DNA of 39,416 nucleotides from Candidatus Shapirobacteria bacterium (GCA_026395315.1 JAPLYY010000069.1:1-39416); one strand, 5' to 3'. Numbered from the stretch's first letter, positions 1 through 8,578 are shown. Notes: generated from the sequence alone by a model not told the origin. A program made the numbers and translations.

Positions 1-1
1 T

Positions 2-931
2 GGTTTGGTTGGGGTTGGTACCAGTAACCCCATCGCTAAATTAACTGTCAATGGTGATCTCTCTGTCGGTACTTCGGCTACCATTTCCGGTGTTCTCAAT
101 GTTGGTAATTCCGGCTTCTTCTCTTATGGAGTTGGTATCACTGGCAACTTGATGGTTGGTAGTTCCGGTTTGTTCCAATCCAATGTTGGTATCACTGGTA
201 ACTTGATGGTTGGTAGTTCCGGCTTGTTCCAATCCAATGTTGGTATCACTGGGAACTTGGAAGTTAATGGCAATGCCAACATCGGTACCACCATCACTTC
301 CAACACCGATATTTCCAGTATTTTCCTCGACAAGGAAAACAACAACTATTTCCTCAATCCCGCCGATGCCGGCCCCAATTCCAGTGCCCTCAATTTGTAT
401 GCCACCGCCAGTATCCGCTTCAACACTTATGGTGTTGGCAACACTTTCATCGTCGCCAATGCCGCCGCTTCCCGCCTCCTCAATTTCACCAATGGTCTGC
501 TTCTCGACGTCGGCAACACCGGCAGTGCCAACACCGCCATCACCTGGCCCGGCAACCAACTTTTCCTCAATACCTCCGGCAACGTTGGCATCGGGACAAC
601 CAGTCCAGCTTACAAATTGGATGTAAACGGAGAAATTAGAACAACTTCAAACCTGGTTGAAAAAAAGGTTATTTTTACTCCTTCAACAGTAGGTTGGTAT
701 AGAATCATCTCAAATACAGCCAGTGGACAAATGGGTGGAACAATAAGAATAAGCGCAGCGTACGACAATACCGTCACAGATCCCTGGACCAATCACCATA
801 TATGGTTATGGACCAAATATGCAAAATTTTGTAACCAGCCCCGTTGTCGGAGCCACTGTGGGTGCTACCGATGCCCAGACATTAACCTTGGGTCACGGCT
901 TTCGTACTACAAAAGGAGCAATTTTTGCTGA
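2..931 (+). CDS. Surface fibre protein with NVGIGTT repeats, N-terminal part (5' truncated, frame ends in a frameshift)
   Basis: The frame is open to the left edge, so the true start lies outside the window. The sequence is low-complexity and rich in Gly, Ser, Thr and Asn. It carries beta-strand repeats (VGVGTSNP, VGITGNLMVGSSG, NVGIGTTSPAYKLDVNG) of the type found in phage-tail-fibre and S74-associated surface proteins. After the unit near 590-640 comes a segment reading GWYRI...TIRISAAYDNTVTD. The repeat pattern then stops, and the last ~45 codons (about 790-931) read unlike the rest. The +1 frame takes over the repeat theme without a break and continues in the next entry. I read the two as one gene split by a single-base indel or a +1 shift near 780-820. 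No catalytic domain is visible. It is probably an extracellular, fibrous, trimeric adhesin-like protein. Confidence 0.7.
   Translation, partial: GLVGVGTSNPIAKLTVNGDLSVGTSATISGVLNVGNSGFFSYGVGITGNLMVGSSGLFQSNVGITGNLMVGSSGLFQSNVGITGNLEVNGNANIGTTITSNTDISSIFLDKENNNYFLNPADAGPNSSALNLYATASIRFNTYGVGNTFIVANAAASRLLNFTNGLLLDVGNTGSANTAITWPGNQLFLNTSGNVGIGTTSPAYKLDVNGEIRTTSNLVEKKVIFTPSTVGWYRIISNTASGQMGGTIRISAAYDNTVTDPWTNHHIWLWTKYAKFCNQPRCRSHCGCYRCPDINLGSRLSYYKRSNFC
131..238 (+). repeat. Two near-identical 54-bp tandem coding repeats
   Basis: Units 131-184 and 185-238 differ at only two positions and each encodes VGITGNLMVGSSGLFQSN. A third degenerate unit follows, starting VGITGNLEV. This looks like recent in-frame expansion of the fibre shaft. 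The units are contiguous, without spacers. Confidence 0.9.
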
Positions 932-3900
932 AACATCCGGCAACGTCGGGATTGGGACAACCAACCCAGCTTATAAACTTGTGGTCGCTGGTGATTCATA
1001 TTTATACAATCCAGGTTCAAATACAACTCTACGCGCCGTCAGTGCCGGCAACATCGTTTTTAGCCAAAATTTTAACGATGCCGGTGTTGATTTCTCCAAC
1101 AATGCCGGCGGCGTAATGAGATATACCTTTTCTAACGCCGCTGTCGGCATCGGGACAACAAGTCTAAGCGTAAGATTACAGGTATTAGGCAGTGATGCCA
1201 ACGCTCAACTGGGAGCAGGGGTTAATTCTGCTCTAAGGCTTACAAATACCAATGGAGGAGCTTCTGGTTACTTATCAGAAATCCAATTTGGAACTGCAGA
1301 TGCCACACATATTTTTGCGGCGATTGGAGGAGGTGTAGTTGACACGGGAAATAATACGAGAGGTTTTATTAGTTTTGGAATTCGTCCAACGGCCACAGAC
1401 GCTAATTTAACTGAAGCAATGAGAGTCAATTATAATGGCAATGTCGGCATCGGGACGACCAGCCCTGCCTATAAACTTGACGTTGCCGGCGATGTCAATA
1501 TCTCCGGCACCTTCAGGATCAATGGTACCGCTCTCGCAGCCGGAGGAAATGTCTCCACTACCGGGGGCACGACAGGGTATCTACCGAAGTTCTCTAGTGG
1601 TACGGCCATCGTCAATTCTGCTGTCTTTGAAACTGGCGGTAACGTCGGCATTGGCACGACGGACACATCCCACTCCAATCTTACAGTCATAGGTACTGCC
1701 GGTACTGCTGTTGAAATAGTCCTTGGCAACTCAGACAGTGTTTTTGGCTCAACAGGCTCTGGTTTAGCGCTTTTCTTGGGAACCGCCTCCGGCAACACTT
1801 ATGGAGTAATACAATCCGTTATCAGTGGGGGCACGAATAACGGAAATCTGATTTTACAACCCACTGGTGGCAATGTCGGCATTGGGACGTCGAGCCCAGA
1901 CTATCCTCTGGATATTGTTAGTGCGACGAGCTATCAAGCCCAATTTAAATCAACTGCCGCCAGTAACTTCGCCAGAATAATCCTTAACGGTGCTTCAACC
2001 AAAGGAGCAGATATAATTTTTCAGGAAGCGGGCAATACTCAGTGGGGTATTTATTCGAATGGTACGGCTGCCAGTTCATCATTAGGGTTTTATCCCCAAG
2101 ATGGTGCTACTCCTGCCCTAACGATCTCATCTTCCGGCTGGGTCGGCATTAATGGAGTCGGAGCTGTCAGCCCTCTGACTGTTAATGGCGGCATTTCTGC
2201 CGGAAGTTATTACGGAACAGCCGCACCATCAAACGGAATGATAATCAGTGGCAACGTCGGCATTGGCACCACCAACCCCGACTATCTTCTTGATTTCCAT
2301 GGTGTTGGCAACTTCACTCAGTTAGGTATCGGTGGCACTAATACTTTGTATTTATTAAATGTCGGCGGTACTGCTAAATTTAATAATTTATTAGCCTCTA
2401 ACAATGTTGGCATTGGCACCACGTCGCCGGGTGCACAAATGGATATATCTTCTGCCACCGGTGGAATATTAAGACTAAGTAGCAATGCTGCCAATTTTGA
2501 GGGCACAAACACCGCTGGGGAACTTCAATTTTACACTAGTGACGCAAGCATTAACGCCTCGGGTGTCGCCAGTGCCATCAAATATATTTCCGGCACTACT
2601 TGGAATCAAACAGGTCACGATGGACGTTTAGGATTCTTTCTAACTCCTTCTCTCAATGGTGGAGCCGGAATTGGGTTAACTGAAGTAATGACTATCAGTA
2701 ATAACCGCAACGTCGGCATCGGCACCACCAACCCTCTCTATCCGCTTCATGTCGTGGGCACCGGCTCTAGTGGAGTCGCTTTATTTTCGAATACAACGTC
2801 GGGTAACACCATGCCAGTAGTGGTTATCCAAACCGCCGGGTCGGGTACCACCGGGGCTGCCGATGCCGCCGAGTTTATCCGTTTTCTTAACTCGGCAGGT
2901 AACAAAGCCGGTCGGATCAGAATCGGCCAAACTGCCGCGTCGGTAGTTTATTCAGTATCGGCTACGGCCGATTTTGCCGAATATGTCATTGCCAGCGAAC
3001 CAACTGAAGCCGGCGATTTGATTTCCTTCTCCAATGGTAAATATTCCAAGTCCACTCTTGATAAACCTCTTGCCGGGATTCATTCCTCCGACCCTTCATT
3101 TGTCGGAAATGAAAATATTATGGATCAGCCTAATGCTTTTCCCATGGCCATGTCCGGAGTGGTCAGATTAAAAGTTAGTTCAATTAATGGACCGATAAAT
3201 CCGGGCGACCCCCTAACCGCCAGTTCCATTAACGGCGTTGCCGCCAAGGCCATCACCGCCGGAAATATTGCCGCCCGGGCCGCCGAGTACTACACCAACC
3301 CCGATCCCAATCATGTTGGGATGATCGGCGTTATTCTCAATCTAAGTTGGTATGACCCCGATGTTTTCCTCACCGACACCGGTCAGGTTGGCATCAACTA
3401 CAACGTCTCCTCCGACGTTCTTTCCTCTCTGGGCTACTCCGGTTCTAAAAATGAAATTGAAACCGCTCAATATAATTTAGCCGATTCTTTGGGTAAACCT
3501 GTTTCCCGTCTCGCCCAGTTTGCCCAAGTCGCCGCCGGCAAAATCACCACCGGTCTGCTTTCTGTCGAAAATATCATTGCCAAAAACATCGTTGCCGAAA
3601 GCACTAAATCCAAGAAGATCAGTACTGCCATCATTACTCCTCTTTCCGACCTTAGCAGTACCATCACTGTCGAGGGTAATCTCAACATTGCCAACACCCT
3701 CTCGGCCGTCGACGCCTCTATCTCCGGCACTCTGTATGCCAAAAACATCGTTTCCGACAACATCACCGCTCTTCGCGACCAAATCCGCTCTTTTATTTCT
3801 TCTTCTACTGAACCCAGCTCGGCTGGGCCCTCGGCTATTGCCCAGGCATCCCAAGACTGGACCTACGACATTGGCACCTCTCAAGTCACTGTCACTGGTT

Positions 3901-4649
3901 CCATGAGCCTCTCTGACAGCTTAGTCATCGCTGGTCAACTTAGTGTTCAAGGCACCACCAATCTAAGTCAATTAATTGCCGATGTCGCCAAGTTCAATGC
4001 CATTGAAACCACTTTAGCTCGCGTCGATTCCATCGAGGCGGCCAATACCGCTCTCTACATCCAACCCAGTAAATTAGGATCAGTCCACATCATGGGTGAA
4101 ACCCTGGTTATCACCGATGCCGGTTCAGTCGAAATCAACGGCAACCTGGCTGTTAGTGGCTTGGCTCGACTCAACAACGTTGAGGCGGCTGAAATTAAAT
4201 CTGCCTCCCTCTTTGCCAAATTAATCACTACCGACGAATTAATCACTAAAAAACTTACTACTGATCAGCTAAATGTTGCTACTGACTCCGCCACTATGAT
4301 TATTGCTGACAGCGGCTTTGCCAAGCTGGCTACCAGTTCTGCCCAAATCAACAGCAACGCCGTCGCCGGTACTGCCATCCTGCCTGCCGGTAAAACCGAG
4401 CTGGTCATCAACAATCCCAAAGTCACCGCCGCCTCCATGGTTTACCTCACCCCCAACGGTTCTACCAATAACCAGGTTCTCTACATTAAAGACAAATCTG
4501 TATCTAATGTAGAGACGTTCCGCGGAACGTCTCTACCAAACGACGCCCAAACCGCTACCCCATCGGCTTCTCCCACCCCCAGCTTCACCATTGCTCTCGA
4601 CCAACCCCTCGCCACCGACATTCAGGTTAACTGGTGGATTATAAATTAA
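819..4649 (+). CDS. Surface fibre protein, main part: NVGIGTT repeats, S74-linked-type region, coiled segment and C-terminal WWI-N domain
   Basis: The frame runs 1276 codons from an ATG at 819 but is probably the continuation of the gene entering from the left. Residues about 1-640 hold roughly nine beta-repeat units around NVGIGTT.P.Y.LDV.G, the shaft motif of tail-fibre-like proteins. Around residues 710-850 a segment (ADFAEY, GDLISF, KPLAGIHSS, LKVSSINGPINPGDPLT) matches the conserved region that in many phage and CPR proteins precedes or belongs to S74-type chaperone modules. I see no clear S74 catalytic Ser-Lys pair. Residues about 890-1180 are Ala/Ile/Ser-rich and probably helical or coiled. 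The last ~90 residues end in QVNWWIIN, matching the end of the next gene. It is probably exported and displayed on the cell. Substrate and partner are unknown. A 28-bp palindrome near the 3' end is translated in frame. Confidence 0.8.
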   Translation: MQNFVTSPVVGATVGATDAQTLTLGHGFRTTKGAIFAETSGNVGIGTTNPAYKLVVAGDSYLYNPGSNTTLRAVSAGNIVFSQNFNDAGVDFSNNAGGVMRYTFSNAAVGIGTTSLSVRLQVLGSDANAQLGAGVNSALRLTNTNGGASGYLSEIQFGTADATHIFAAIGGGVVDTGNNTRGFISFGIRPTATDANLTEAMRVNYNGNVGIGTTSPAYKLDVAGDVNISGTFRINGTALAAGGNVSTTGGTTGYLPKFSSGTAIVNSAVFETGGNVGIGTTDTSHSNLTVIGTAGTAVEIVLGNSDSVFGSTGSGLALFLGTASGNTYGVIQSVISGGTNNGNLILQPTGGNVGIGTSSPDYPLDIVSATSYQAQFKSTAASNFARIILNGASTKGADIIFQEAGNTQWGIYSNGTAASSSLGFYPQDGATPALTISSSGWVGINGVGAVSPLTVNGGISAGSYYGTAAPSNGMIISGNVGIGTTNPDYLLDFHGVGNFTQLGIGGTNTLYLLNVGGTAKFNNLLASNNVGIGTTSPGAQMDISSATGGILRLSSNAANFEGTNTAGELQFYTSDASINASGVASAIKYISGTTWNQTGHDGRLGFFLTPSLNGGAGIGLTEVMTISNNRNVGIGTTNPLYPLHVVGTGSSGVALFSNTTSGNTMPVVVIQTAGSGTTGAADAAEFIRFLNSAGNKAGRIRIGQTAASVVYSVSATADFAEYVIASEPTEAGDLISFSNGKYSKSTLDKPLAGIHSSDPSFVGNENIMDQPNAFPMAMSGVVRLKVSSINGPINPGDPLTASSINGVAAKAITAGNIAARAAEYYTNPDPNHVGMIGVILNLSWYDPDVFLTDTGQVGINYNVSSDVLSSLGYSGSKNEIETAQYNLADSLGKPVSRLAQFAQVAAGKITTGLLSVENIIAKNIVAESTKSKKISTAIITPLSDLSSTITVEGNLNIANTLSAVDASISGTLYAKNIVSDNITALRDQIRSFISSSTEPSSAGPSAIAQASQDWTYDIGTSQVTVTGSMSLSDSLVIAGQLSVQGTTNLSQLIADVAKFNAIETTLARVDSIEAANTALYIQPSKLGSVHIMGETLVITDAGSVEINGNLAVSGLARLNNVEAAEIKSASLFAKLITTDELITKKLTTDQLNVATDSATMIIADSGFAKLATSSAQINSNAVAGTAILPAGKTELVINNPKVTAASMVYLTPNGSTNNQVLYIKDKSVSNVETFRGTSLPNDAQTATPSASPTPSFTIALDQPLATDIQVNWWIIN
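4509..4536. repeat. Perfect 28-bp palindrome inside the fibre gene
   Basis: The half-site GTAGAGACGTTCCG is followed immediately by its exact reverse complement. It is read in frame as VETFRGTSL, in a linker just before the C-terminal domain. Similar GTAGAGACG-type palindromes are common interspersed repeats in some cyanobacteria (from memory, not checked). Here it looks like an inserted mobile palindrome tolerated in a linker. Confidence 0.85.
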
Positions 4650-4691
4650 ACCCTAACCCTACCCTTTCCCTTGACAGGGCAAGGGTTTTAG
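4650..4691. repeat. Composite palindromic repeat, family A (CCCTTGACAGGG core)
   Basis: It begins right after the fibre-gene stop codon with AAACCCTAACCCTACCC and ends with the core CCCTTGACAGGGCAAGGG. It is the left member of a back-to-back pair and may act as the transcript-end hairpin. Confidence 0.85.
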
Positions 4692-4733
4692 GCTCCCCTG
4701 TCAAGTGGAGCTGGCCGAAGGACTGAGGGGTTT
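4692..4733. repeat. Composite palindromic repeat, family A, second adjacent copy
   Basis: This copy lies in opposite orientation to its neighbour: GGCTCCCCTGTCAAG, a short variable hairpin, then TGAGGGGTTT. Its right end lies just upstream of the promoter of the TPR gene, so it may contribute -35 sequence. Confidence 0.85.
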
Positions 4734-4753
4734 GTTCTATTATTAATTTACTT

Positions 4754-4759
4754 TATACT
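4754..4759 (+). promoter_or_regulatory. -10 element TATACT, leaderless start predicted
   Basis: TATACT lies only 5 nt upstream of the ATG at 4765, so transcription would begin at or next to the start codon. No Shine-Dalgarno sequence is present. Confidence 0.55.
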
Positions 4760-4764
4760 TATCT

Positions 4765-6021
4765 ATGGATCTCACTCCCGATCAGCTTAAACAACTAAAA
4801 GACCTCGGTTTAGATATATCTAATCCCCTATCTTCTATATCTAAAGATATCAGAAACGATCAGCCTTTACCCCCAACTTTAGGTCAAATTCCCGTTGGTC
4901 CGGTTGTTAGCACTCGTCACTTCTCTCTGCTACCTCTACTCTCCATTTCTGGACTTTCTCTCGTTTCTTTTGGCGGCCTGCTCCTCTTTAAATCTAAAGC
5001 CGAAACCCCGTCCGGGCAGATCCCCGTATCTGCCCCCTCTCCCAATCCCCAACAATCTCAAATTGAACCAACTCAGGTTCCCAAATCCATTCAGCACTAC
5101 CTTCTTGCTTCCCAGCAATATTTTAGCAGCGCTTTAGCTGCTCAAAATTGTACGGGCGGACCGACGTGTCCGCCCTCCAACCTCCCCGATCTACTTAACC
5201 AATCCATTCTCACCGCTACCGACGCCATCAAAGACTTCCCCACCGATTTCCGCGGCTACCAGCAACGCGGCTCCATCTATTTATCTTTAATTGACTCGCA
5301 ACCCCAGTTCTTAGATAGCGCCATCGCCGACTTTTCCCGGGCTTCCGAGCTTAATCCTGCCAGCGCCGATATCAGCCGTTCCCTGGCCACTCTCTTTGCC
5401 AAAAAAGGCGATGTTCCCAATACCCTTGCCTACCTTAGCCGCACCGTCGCTATTGAACCTACCAAAGCCCAGAATTTTTATGATTTGGCCAAACTCCAAC
5501 AACAAGCGGGCTTAATTCCCCAAGCTCTTGACACCTACTCAACTCTCCTACCCCTTATCAGTGATCCCGTTCAAAAACAACAGGTCCAAACCGAACTTTC
5601 CTCTCTTGAAAAATTGGCCTCCCAGAATACATCAAACAGTGCTTTACCTTCTCCTTTTACCTCGCCAAAGCCTACTGGCGACGGCGGGTCTATATCACTC
5701 CCCGACCACCCCAATCTAATCCAAGCCAATACCAACCAAGGTCTGATTATCGCCGCCCCGGCCACTTCCCCAGACATTTCTGTCACCAATCTTTCCGCTT
5801 CCAATTCTCTCTCCGGCACCGGTATTCTCCCCGCCAACACTGCTTCTGTTTCTTTTTCCAATTCCCATCTTTCTTCTGCTTCCCAGGTTTACCTCACTAT
5901 CATCAAAGGCGGTACCAACCAGTCACTCCAAGTCCTCAGCCGTTCCACCGACTCCTTCACCGTTGGCCTCGACTCACCCATTTCTGAACCCATCGAGTTC
6001 AAGTGGTGGATTGTGAATTAA
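4765..6021 (+). CDS. Membrane-anchored TPR protein with C-terminal WWI-N domain
   Basis: The protein has 418 aa. Residues 1-50 are a cytoplasmic, Pro-rich, helical segment (MDLTPDQLKQLKDLGLDISN). One transmembrane helix follows at about 53-75, then a linker with Pro and Ser. Residues about 110-270 contain TPR-like helical repeats (GYQQRGSIYLSL, AIADFSRASELNPASADI, AYLSRTVAIEPTKA, ALDTYSTLLP). The last ~80 residues form a beta-type domain ending EFKWWIVN, clearly related to the end of the fibre protein upstream (NWWIIN). The shared end suggests a common anchoring or export device. A family B palindrome at 5154-5175 is translated as CTGGPTCPPS at the start of the TPR region. I infer a scaffold on the outer side of the membrane that works with the fibre. 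The family is unknown. Confidence 0.75.
   Translation: MDLTPDQLKQLKDLGLDISNPLSSISKDIRNDQPLPPTLGQIPVGPVVSTRHFSLLPLLSISGLSLVSFGGLLLFKSKAETPSGQIPVSAPSPNPQQSQIEPTQVPKSIQHYLLASQQYFSSALAAQNCTGGPTCPPSNLPDLLNQSILTATDAIKDFPTDFRGYQQRGSIYLSLIDSQPQFLDSAIADFSRASELNPASADISRSLATLFAKKGDVPNTLAYLSRTVAIEPTKAQNFYDLAKLQQQAGLIPQALDTYSTLLPLISDPVQKQQVQTELSSLEKLASQNTSNSALPSPFTSPKPTGDGGSISLPDHPNLIQANTNQGLIIAAPATSPDISVTNLSASNSLSGTGILPANTASVSFSNSHLSSASQVYLTIIKGGTNQSLQVLSRSTDSFTVGLDSPISEPIEFKWWIVN
5154..5175. repeat. Palindromic repeat, family B, in frame in the TPR gene
   Basis: An 8-bp stem GGGCGGAC/GTCCGCCC closes a 6-nt loop. The same element occurs intergenically at 28827-28848, and variants occur inside radA and two ATP-grasp genes. 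Confidence 0.8.
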
Positions 6022-6035
6022 ACCCAATTTAAACC

Positions 6036-6070
6036 CTTCCCCTACCCCTTCCCTTGACAGGGCAGGGGTA
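6036..6070. repeat. Palindromic repeat, family A
   Basis: It runs from AAACCCTTCCCCTACCCC to the core CCCTTGACAGGGCAGGGG between the TPR gene and the DUF559 gene. The core supplies a perfect TTGACA at 6054-6059, but its spacing to the -10 is not ideal. Confidence 0.8.
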
Positions 6071-6074
6071 AAAT
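6069..6074 (+). promoter_or_regulatory. -10 element TAAAAT, leaderless GTG start predicted
   Basis: TAAAAT lies 6 nt upstream of the GTG start of the DUF559 gene and begins at the end of a family A repeat. Confidence 0.45.
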
Positions 6075-6080
6075 TATTTA

Positions 6081-6509
6081 GTGAAAAAAGATATTGTTAT
6101 CGAAGCTAAAACTCAAAAGTACCATCTCCGGTACCGGGATTCCTTAACTTGGGCGGCCAGGAACAATCGAAAGAAAGAGACAGAAGCTGAAAAACTTATT
6201 TGGAATCAATTATTACGAAGAAAAAATCTAGGAGTTAAGTTTGTTAAACAAAAACCAATTGATAGATTCATATTAGATTTCTATTGCTCCAATCTATGTT
6301 TAGCTATTGAAATTGACGGTGGATCTCACAAAGTTAAGTCTGGAAGGGACAACCTCAGGGATAAATATCTTAAAGCCTGTGGTATAACCACACTTCGGTT
6401 TACAAATAAAGAGGTGATCAACAACATAAAAGAAGTTGCAAGAATAATCAGAAAATATATTTCTGATTCCCTTGCCCTGTCAAGGGAAAGGGTTAGGGAT
6501 AGGGTTTAA
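6081..6509 (+). CDS. DUF559-type (Vsr/restriction-endonuclease-like fold) protein
   Basis: The 142-aa protein starts with GTG. Landmarks are typical of DUF559: an N-terminal basic region (AARNNRKKETEAEKLIW), LLRRKNLGVKFVKQKPID, the core FILDFYCSNLCLAIEIDGGSH with Asp, Glu and Asp acidic residues, then DKYLKACGITTLRFTNKEV. The family belongs to the PD-(D/E)XK/Vsr nuclease group, but its members have few assigned functions. The last ~13 residues (SLALSRERVRDRV) come entirely from a family A palindromic repeat, which also supplies the stop codon, so the native C terminus has been replaced or extended. The gene stands alone, ending 2 nt before the convergent glycan-polymerase gene. Confidence 0.8.
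   Translation: MKKDIVIEAKTQKYHLRYRDSLTWAARNNRKKETEAEKLIWNQLLRRKNLGVKFVKQKPIDRFILDFYCSNLCLAIEIDGGSHKVKSGRDNLRDKYLKACGITTLRFTNKEVINNIKEVARIIRKYISDSLALSRERVRDRV
6468..6509. repeat. Palindromic repeat, family A, forming the 3' end of the DUF559 gene
   Basis: The copy reads CCCTTGCCCTGTCAAGGG, then AAAGGGTTAGGG and a GGGTTTAA end that contains the stop codon. The orientation is opposite, relative to the coding strand, to most in-frame copies elsewhere. Confidence 0.85.
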
Positions 6510-6511
6510 AA

Positions 6512-8566
6512 TTAAGGTGTTGACCCCCCCGTTGGTGTTACCGTCACAGTTGGTTTCGGTGTTCCTGTGGGTACTGCCGTCACTGCCGGTGTGGCCTGCC
6601 CGCCTATGGTGGGTGGTGCCAAATCTTGCGGCGGCACGCTGACCTTCGCTTCTTTACCTACTGTCGGTTGAGGCGCCGGTGCTTTCAAAGTTTCCGGTTT
6701 TGGTGTCGGGGTTGGTGTTACGCCTGTCGCTGCTTGCTGTTTTTTAGTCAGATCATCCAATTCCTTCTTCCACACCGTTAACTCCCCGTTAGCTTTTTCG
6801 TAATCAGCCGAAGTTGTCGGTACCAGTGCTACCGCCTGGGTCAACCTCTGCACCGCATCTGCCAACCGGTTCATTTGTTTGGCGTTGTAAGCCCAGTTAT
6901 ACCAACCGTTAGCATAATCCGGCTTATTAGTTACCGCTTGCTCAAACAATCTGTCAGCTTCCTCATATTTGCCGGCCGCATACAATAAACCACCCATATC
7001 CAATTCCAAAGATGGATTAGTCGGATCCAGTACCACCGCCTGCTGATAAGCTTGGTATGACCAGTCGGGCGAACCGTCAACTACTCCGATAATCTGTCGA
7101 TAAATTTGAGCCAAGTTTGTCCAATTAGCCACATCCAACTGATCCAAGCTGACCGCTGCCTTCCCTTCCCGCACTGATTGTTGAATCAGCACCGAGGCTT
7201 TGTCTTTATCCGCTGTGGTTATATCTTTATTTGTCAGTAAACTCACCGCCAGAGCCAAATTGGTCTGGGAATATACCCGGCGATATTCTGACACCAATGG
7301 ATTAATACCGATGGCTTTAATTTGTTGATTGTAGGTTGTCCCGCCGTCGTTCTTCGATGCCGCCACCAACGATTGTCGGTAATAATAGTCAGCCGCTGTT
7401 ATTTTTCCTATATTAAATCCGCTCCAAGCCATCGCCGCCACCAGCACCACCGCCACCGCCCAAGGCATGGCGTTAATCCCGCTCTCCCCCACTTTTAATA
7501 CCAATCCAACCGTCTTTGTCTCCAAATTAGAGGACACTAATAACCACATCAACAGCCACCAAATCATCAGATTTACCGGCAGAAATAAAAATGCCGCCAG
7601 CATCAACACCAATCGTACCCAAGTCACATCTTTTTTTTGCCTGACTATCACTAAAATTGTCAAAAAAATCAAACCCAAACCCACAATTCCCAATTCTGTC
7701 CACAATTGCAACCAGCCGTTAATCGATATATTAAATCCGCTGGCCCAGTATTTGGTCACGTTATAACTTGCCGGCCGGTATAAGTTAAATGCCGTTGAAA
7801 AATCCCCGATACCTATTCCGGTCAGCGGATTTCTTTTAAAAGCTTCCACCGCAATCACCCAAGATGAACTTGGATCCAGCACCACCCATCCGCTTTTTTT
7901 AATCTTTATTAAAGACAACGCCAACACCAAAATAAACACCGCTGTCAACACCGCCGCCATAATATAATTCCCATTGGCCTTTAATTTCTTTCCCAGTCTT
8001 CTACCCCATTCCACTGCCAAAAACGCCATTAAAATCGCTTCAGATAATAACGATCCGGTTAAGGACCAGCCAGCGGAAATCGATACTAGTGGATTATCTT
8101 TTGGCCATACAATCGGCAATTTACTTGCGGGAATTAAAAAGGTTACCAACGAAGTCACCACCACCAATAATCCCCCAATAGTTAACCAACTCAACTGTTT
8201 TTCTGCTTCTTCTTTGTCTGTCACCTGTAACCACAAGAAACCCCACACTACCACCGTTGCCAATGCCGTCAAGCCACTACTGCTCATAATTGCCTTCATC
8301 TGTATTCCCGGTGCTGCTACTTCCCGGAAAAATAAATATCCCGCCCATACCGTTAACAGTAAAAATAGTCCCCACCCCCAATTAAATTTAACTGCTTCTT
8401 TTTTCTCAATTATCAATGCCGCCAACCACAGTAACAGCCCGACCATTCCTAAAAGTAGTAAAAACACTACCTTACCAAATCCGTATGCATCCATTATCAC
8501 CGGTAAAAAGAACACCGGTGCCAACATCATTACTACTCTTAGAAAATATTTTAATACTTTAGTCAT
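6512..8566 (-). CDS. O-antigen ligase/polymerase-like membrane protein with TPR domain
   Basis: The protein has 684 aa. The first ~400 residues are about ten to twelve hydrophobic helices. They include a large extracytoplasmic loop with FKRNPLTGIGIGDFSTAFNLYRP, the Wzy/WaaL-type motif that follows a TM segment. After about residue 450 it becomes soluble and TPR-like (LDPTNPSLELDMGGLLYAAGKYEEADRL; NGWYNWAYNAKQMNRLADAV). The last ~80 residues are Pro/Thr-rich (TPTPTPKPE). This Wzy_C-plus-TPR layout is common in Patescibacteria. The likely role is polymerising or ligating surface glycans at the cytoplasmic membrane; the acceptor is unknown. The start at 8566 is supported by TACACT 6 nt upstream. 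Confidence 0.75.
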   Translation of the reverse strand: MTKVLKYFLRVVMMLAPVFFLPVIMDAYGFGKVVFLLLLGMVGLLLWLAALIIEKKEAVKFNWGWGLFLLLTVWAGYLFFREVAAPGIQMKAIMSSSGLTALATVVVWGFLWLQVTDKEEAEKQLSWLTIGGLLVVVTSLVTFLIPASKLPIVWPKDNPLVSISAGWSLTGSLLSEAILMAFLAVEWGRRLGKKLKANGNYIMAAVLTAVFILVLALSLIKIKKSGWVVLDPSSSWVIAVEAFKRNPLTGIGIGDFSTAFNLYRPASYNVTKYWASGFNISINGWLQLWTELGIVGLGLIFLTILVIVRQKKDVTWVRLVLMLAAFLFLPVNLMIWWLLMWLLVSSNLETKTVGLVLKVGESGINAMPWAVAVVLVAAMAWSGFNIGKITAADYYYRQSLVAASKNDGGTTYNQQIKAIGINPLVSEYRRVYSQTNLALAVSLLTNKDITTADKDKASVLIQQSVREGKAAVSLDQLDVANWTNLAQIYRQIIGVVDGSPDWSYQAYQQAVVLDPTNPSLELDMGGLLYAAGKYEEADRLFEQAVTNKPDYANGWYNWAYNAKQMNRLADAVQRLTQAVALVPTTSADYEKANGELTVWKKELDDLTKKQQAATGVTPTPTPKPETLKAPAPQPTVGKEAKVSVPPQDLAPPTIGGQATPAVTAVPTGTPKPTVTVTPTGGSTP

Positions 8567-8572
8567 GCTCTC

Positions 8573-8578
8573 AGTGTA
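8573..8578 (-). promoter_or_regulatory. -10 element TACACT for the glycan polymerase
   Basis: It lies 6 nt upstream of the ATG at 8566 on the minus strand, giving a predicted leaderless transcript. Confidence 0.45.

Noticed and set aside
131..260. Regular repeats as a possible CRISPR array
   Set aside because: The 54-bp units are contiguous without spacers and encode a protein repeat; no CRISPR array or cas gene was seen in the window.
41..559. Long open frames antisense to the fibre gene (also around 3467-3884)
   Set aside because: They mirror low-complexity Gly/Ser/Thr coding sequence on the other strand and have no start signals or family resemblance.
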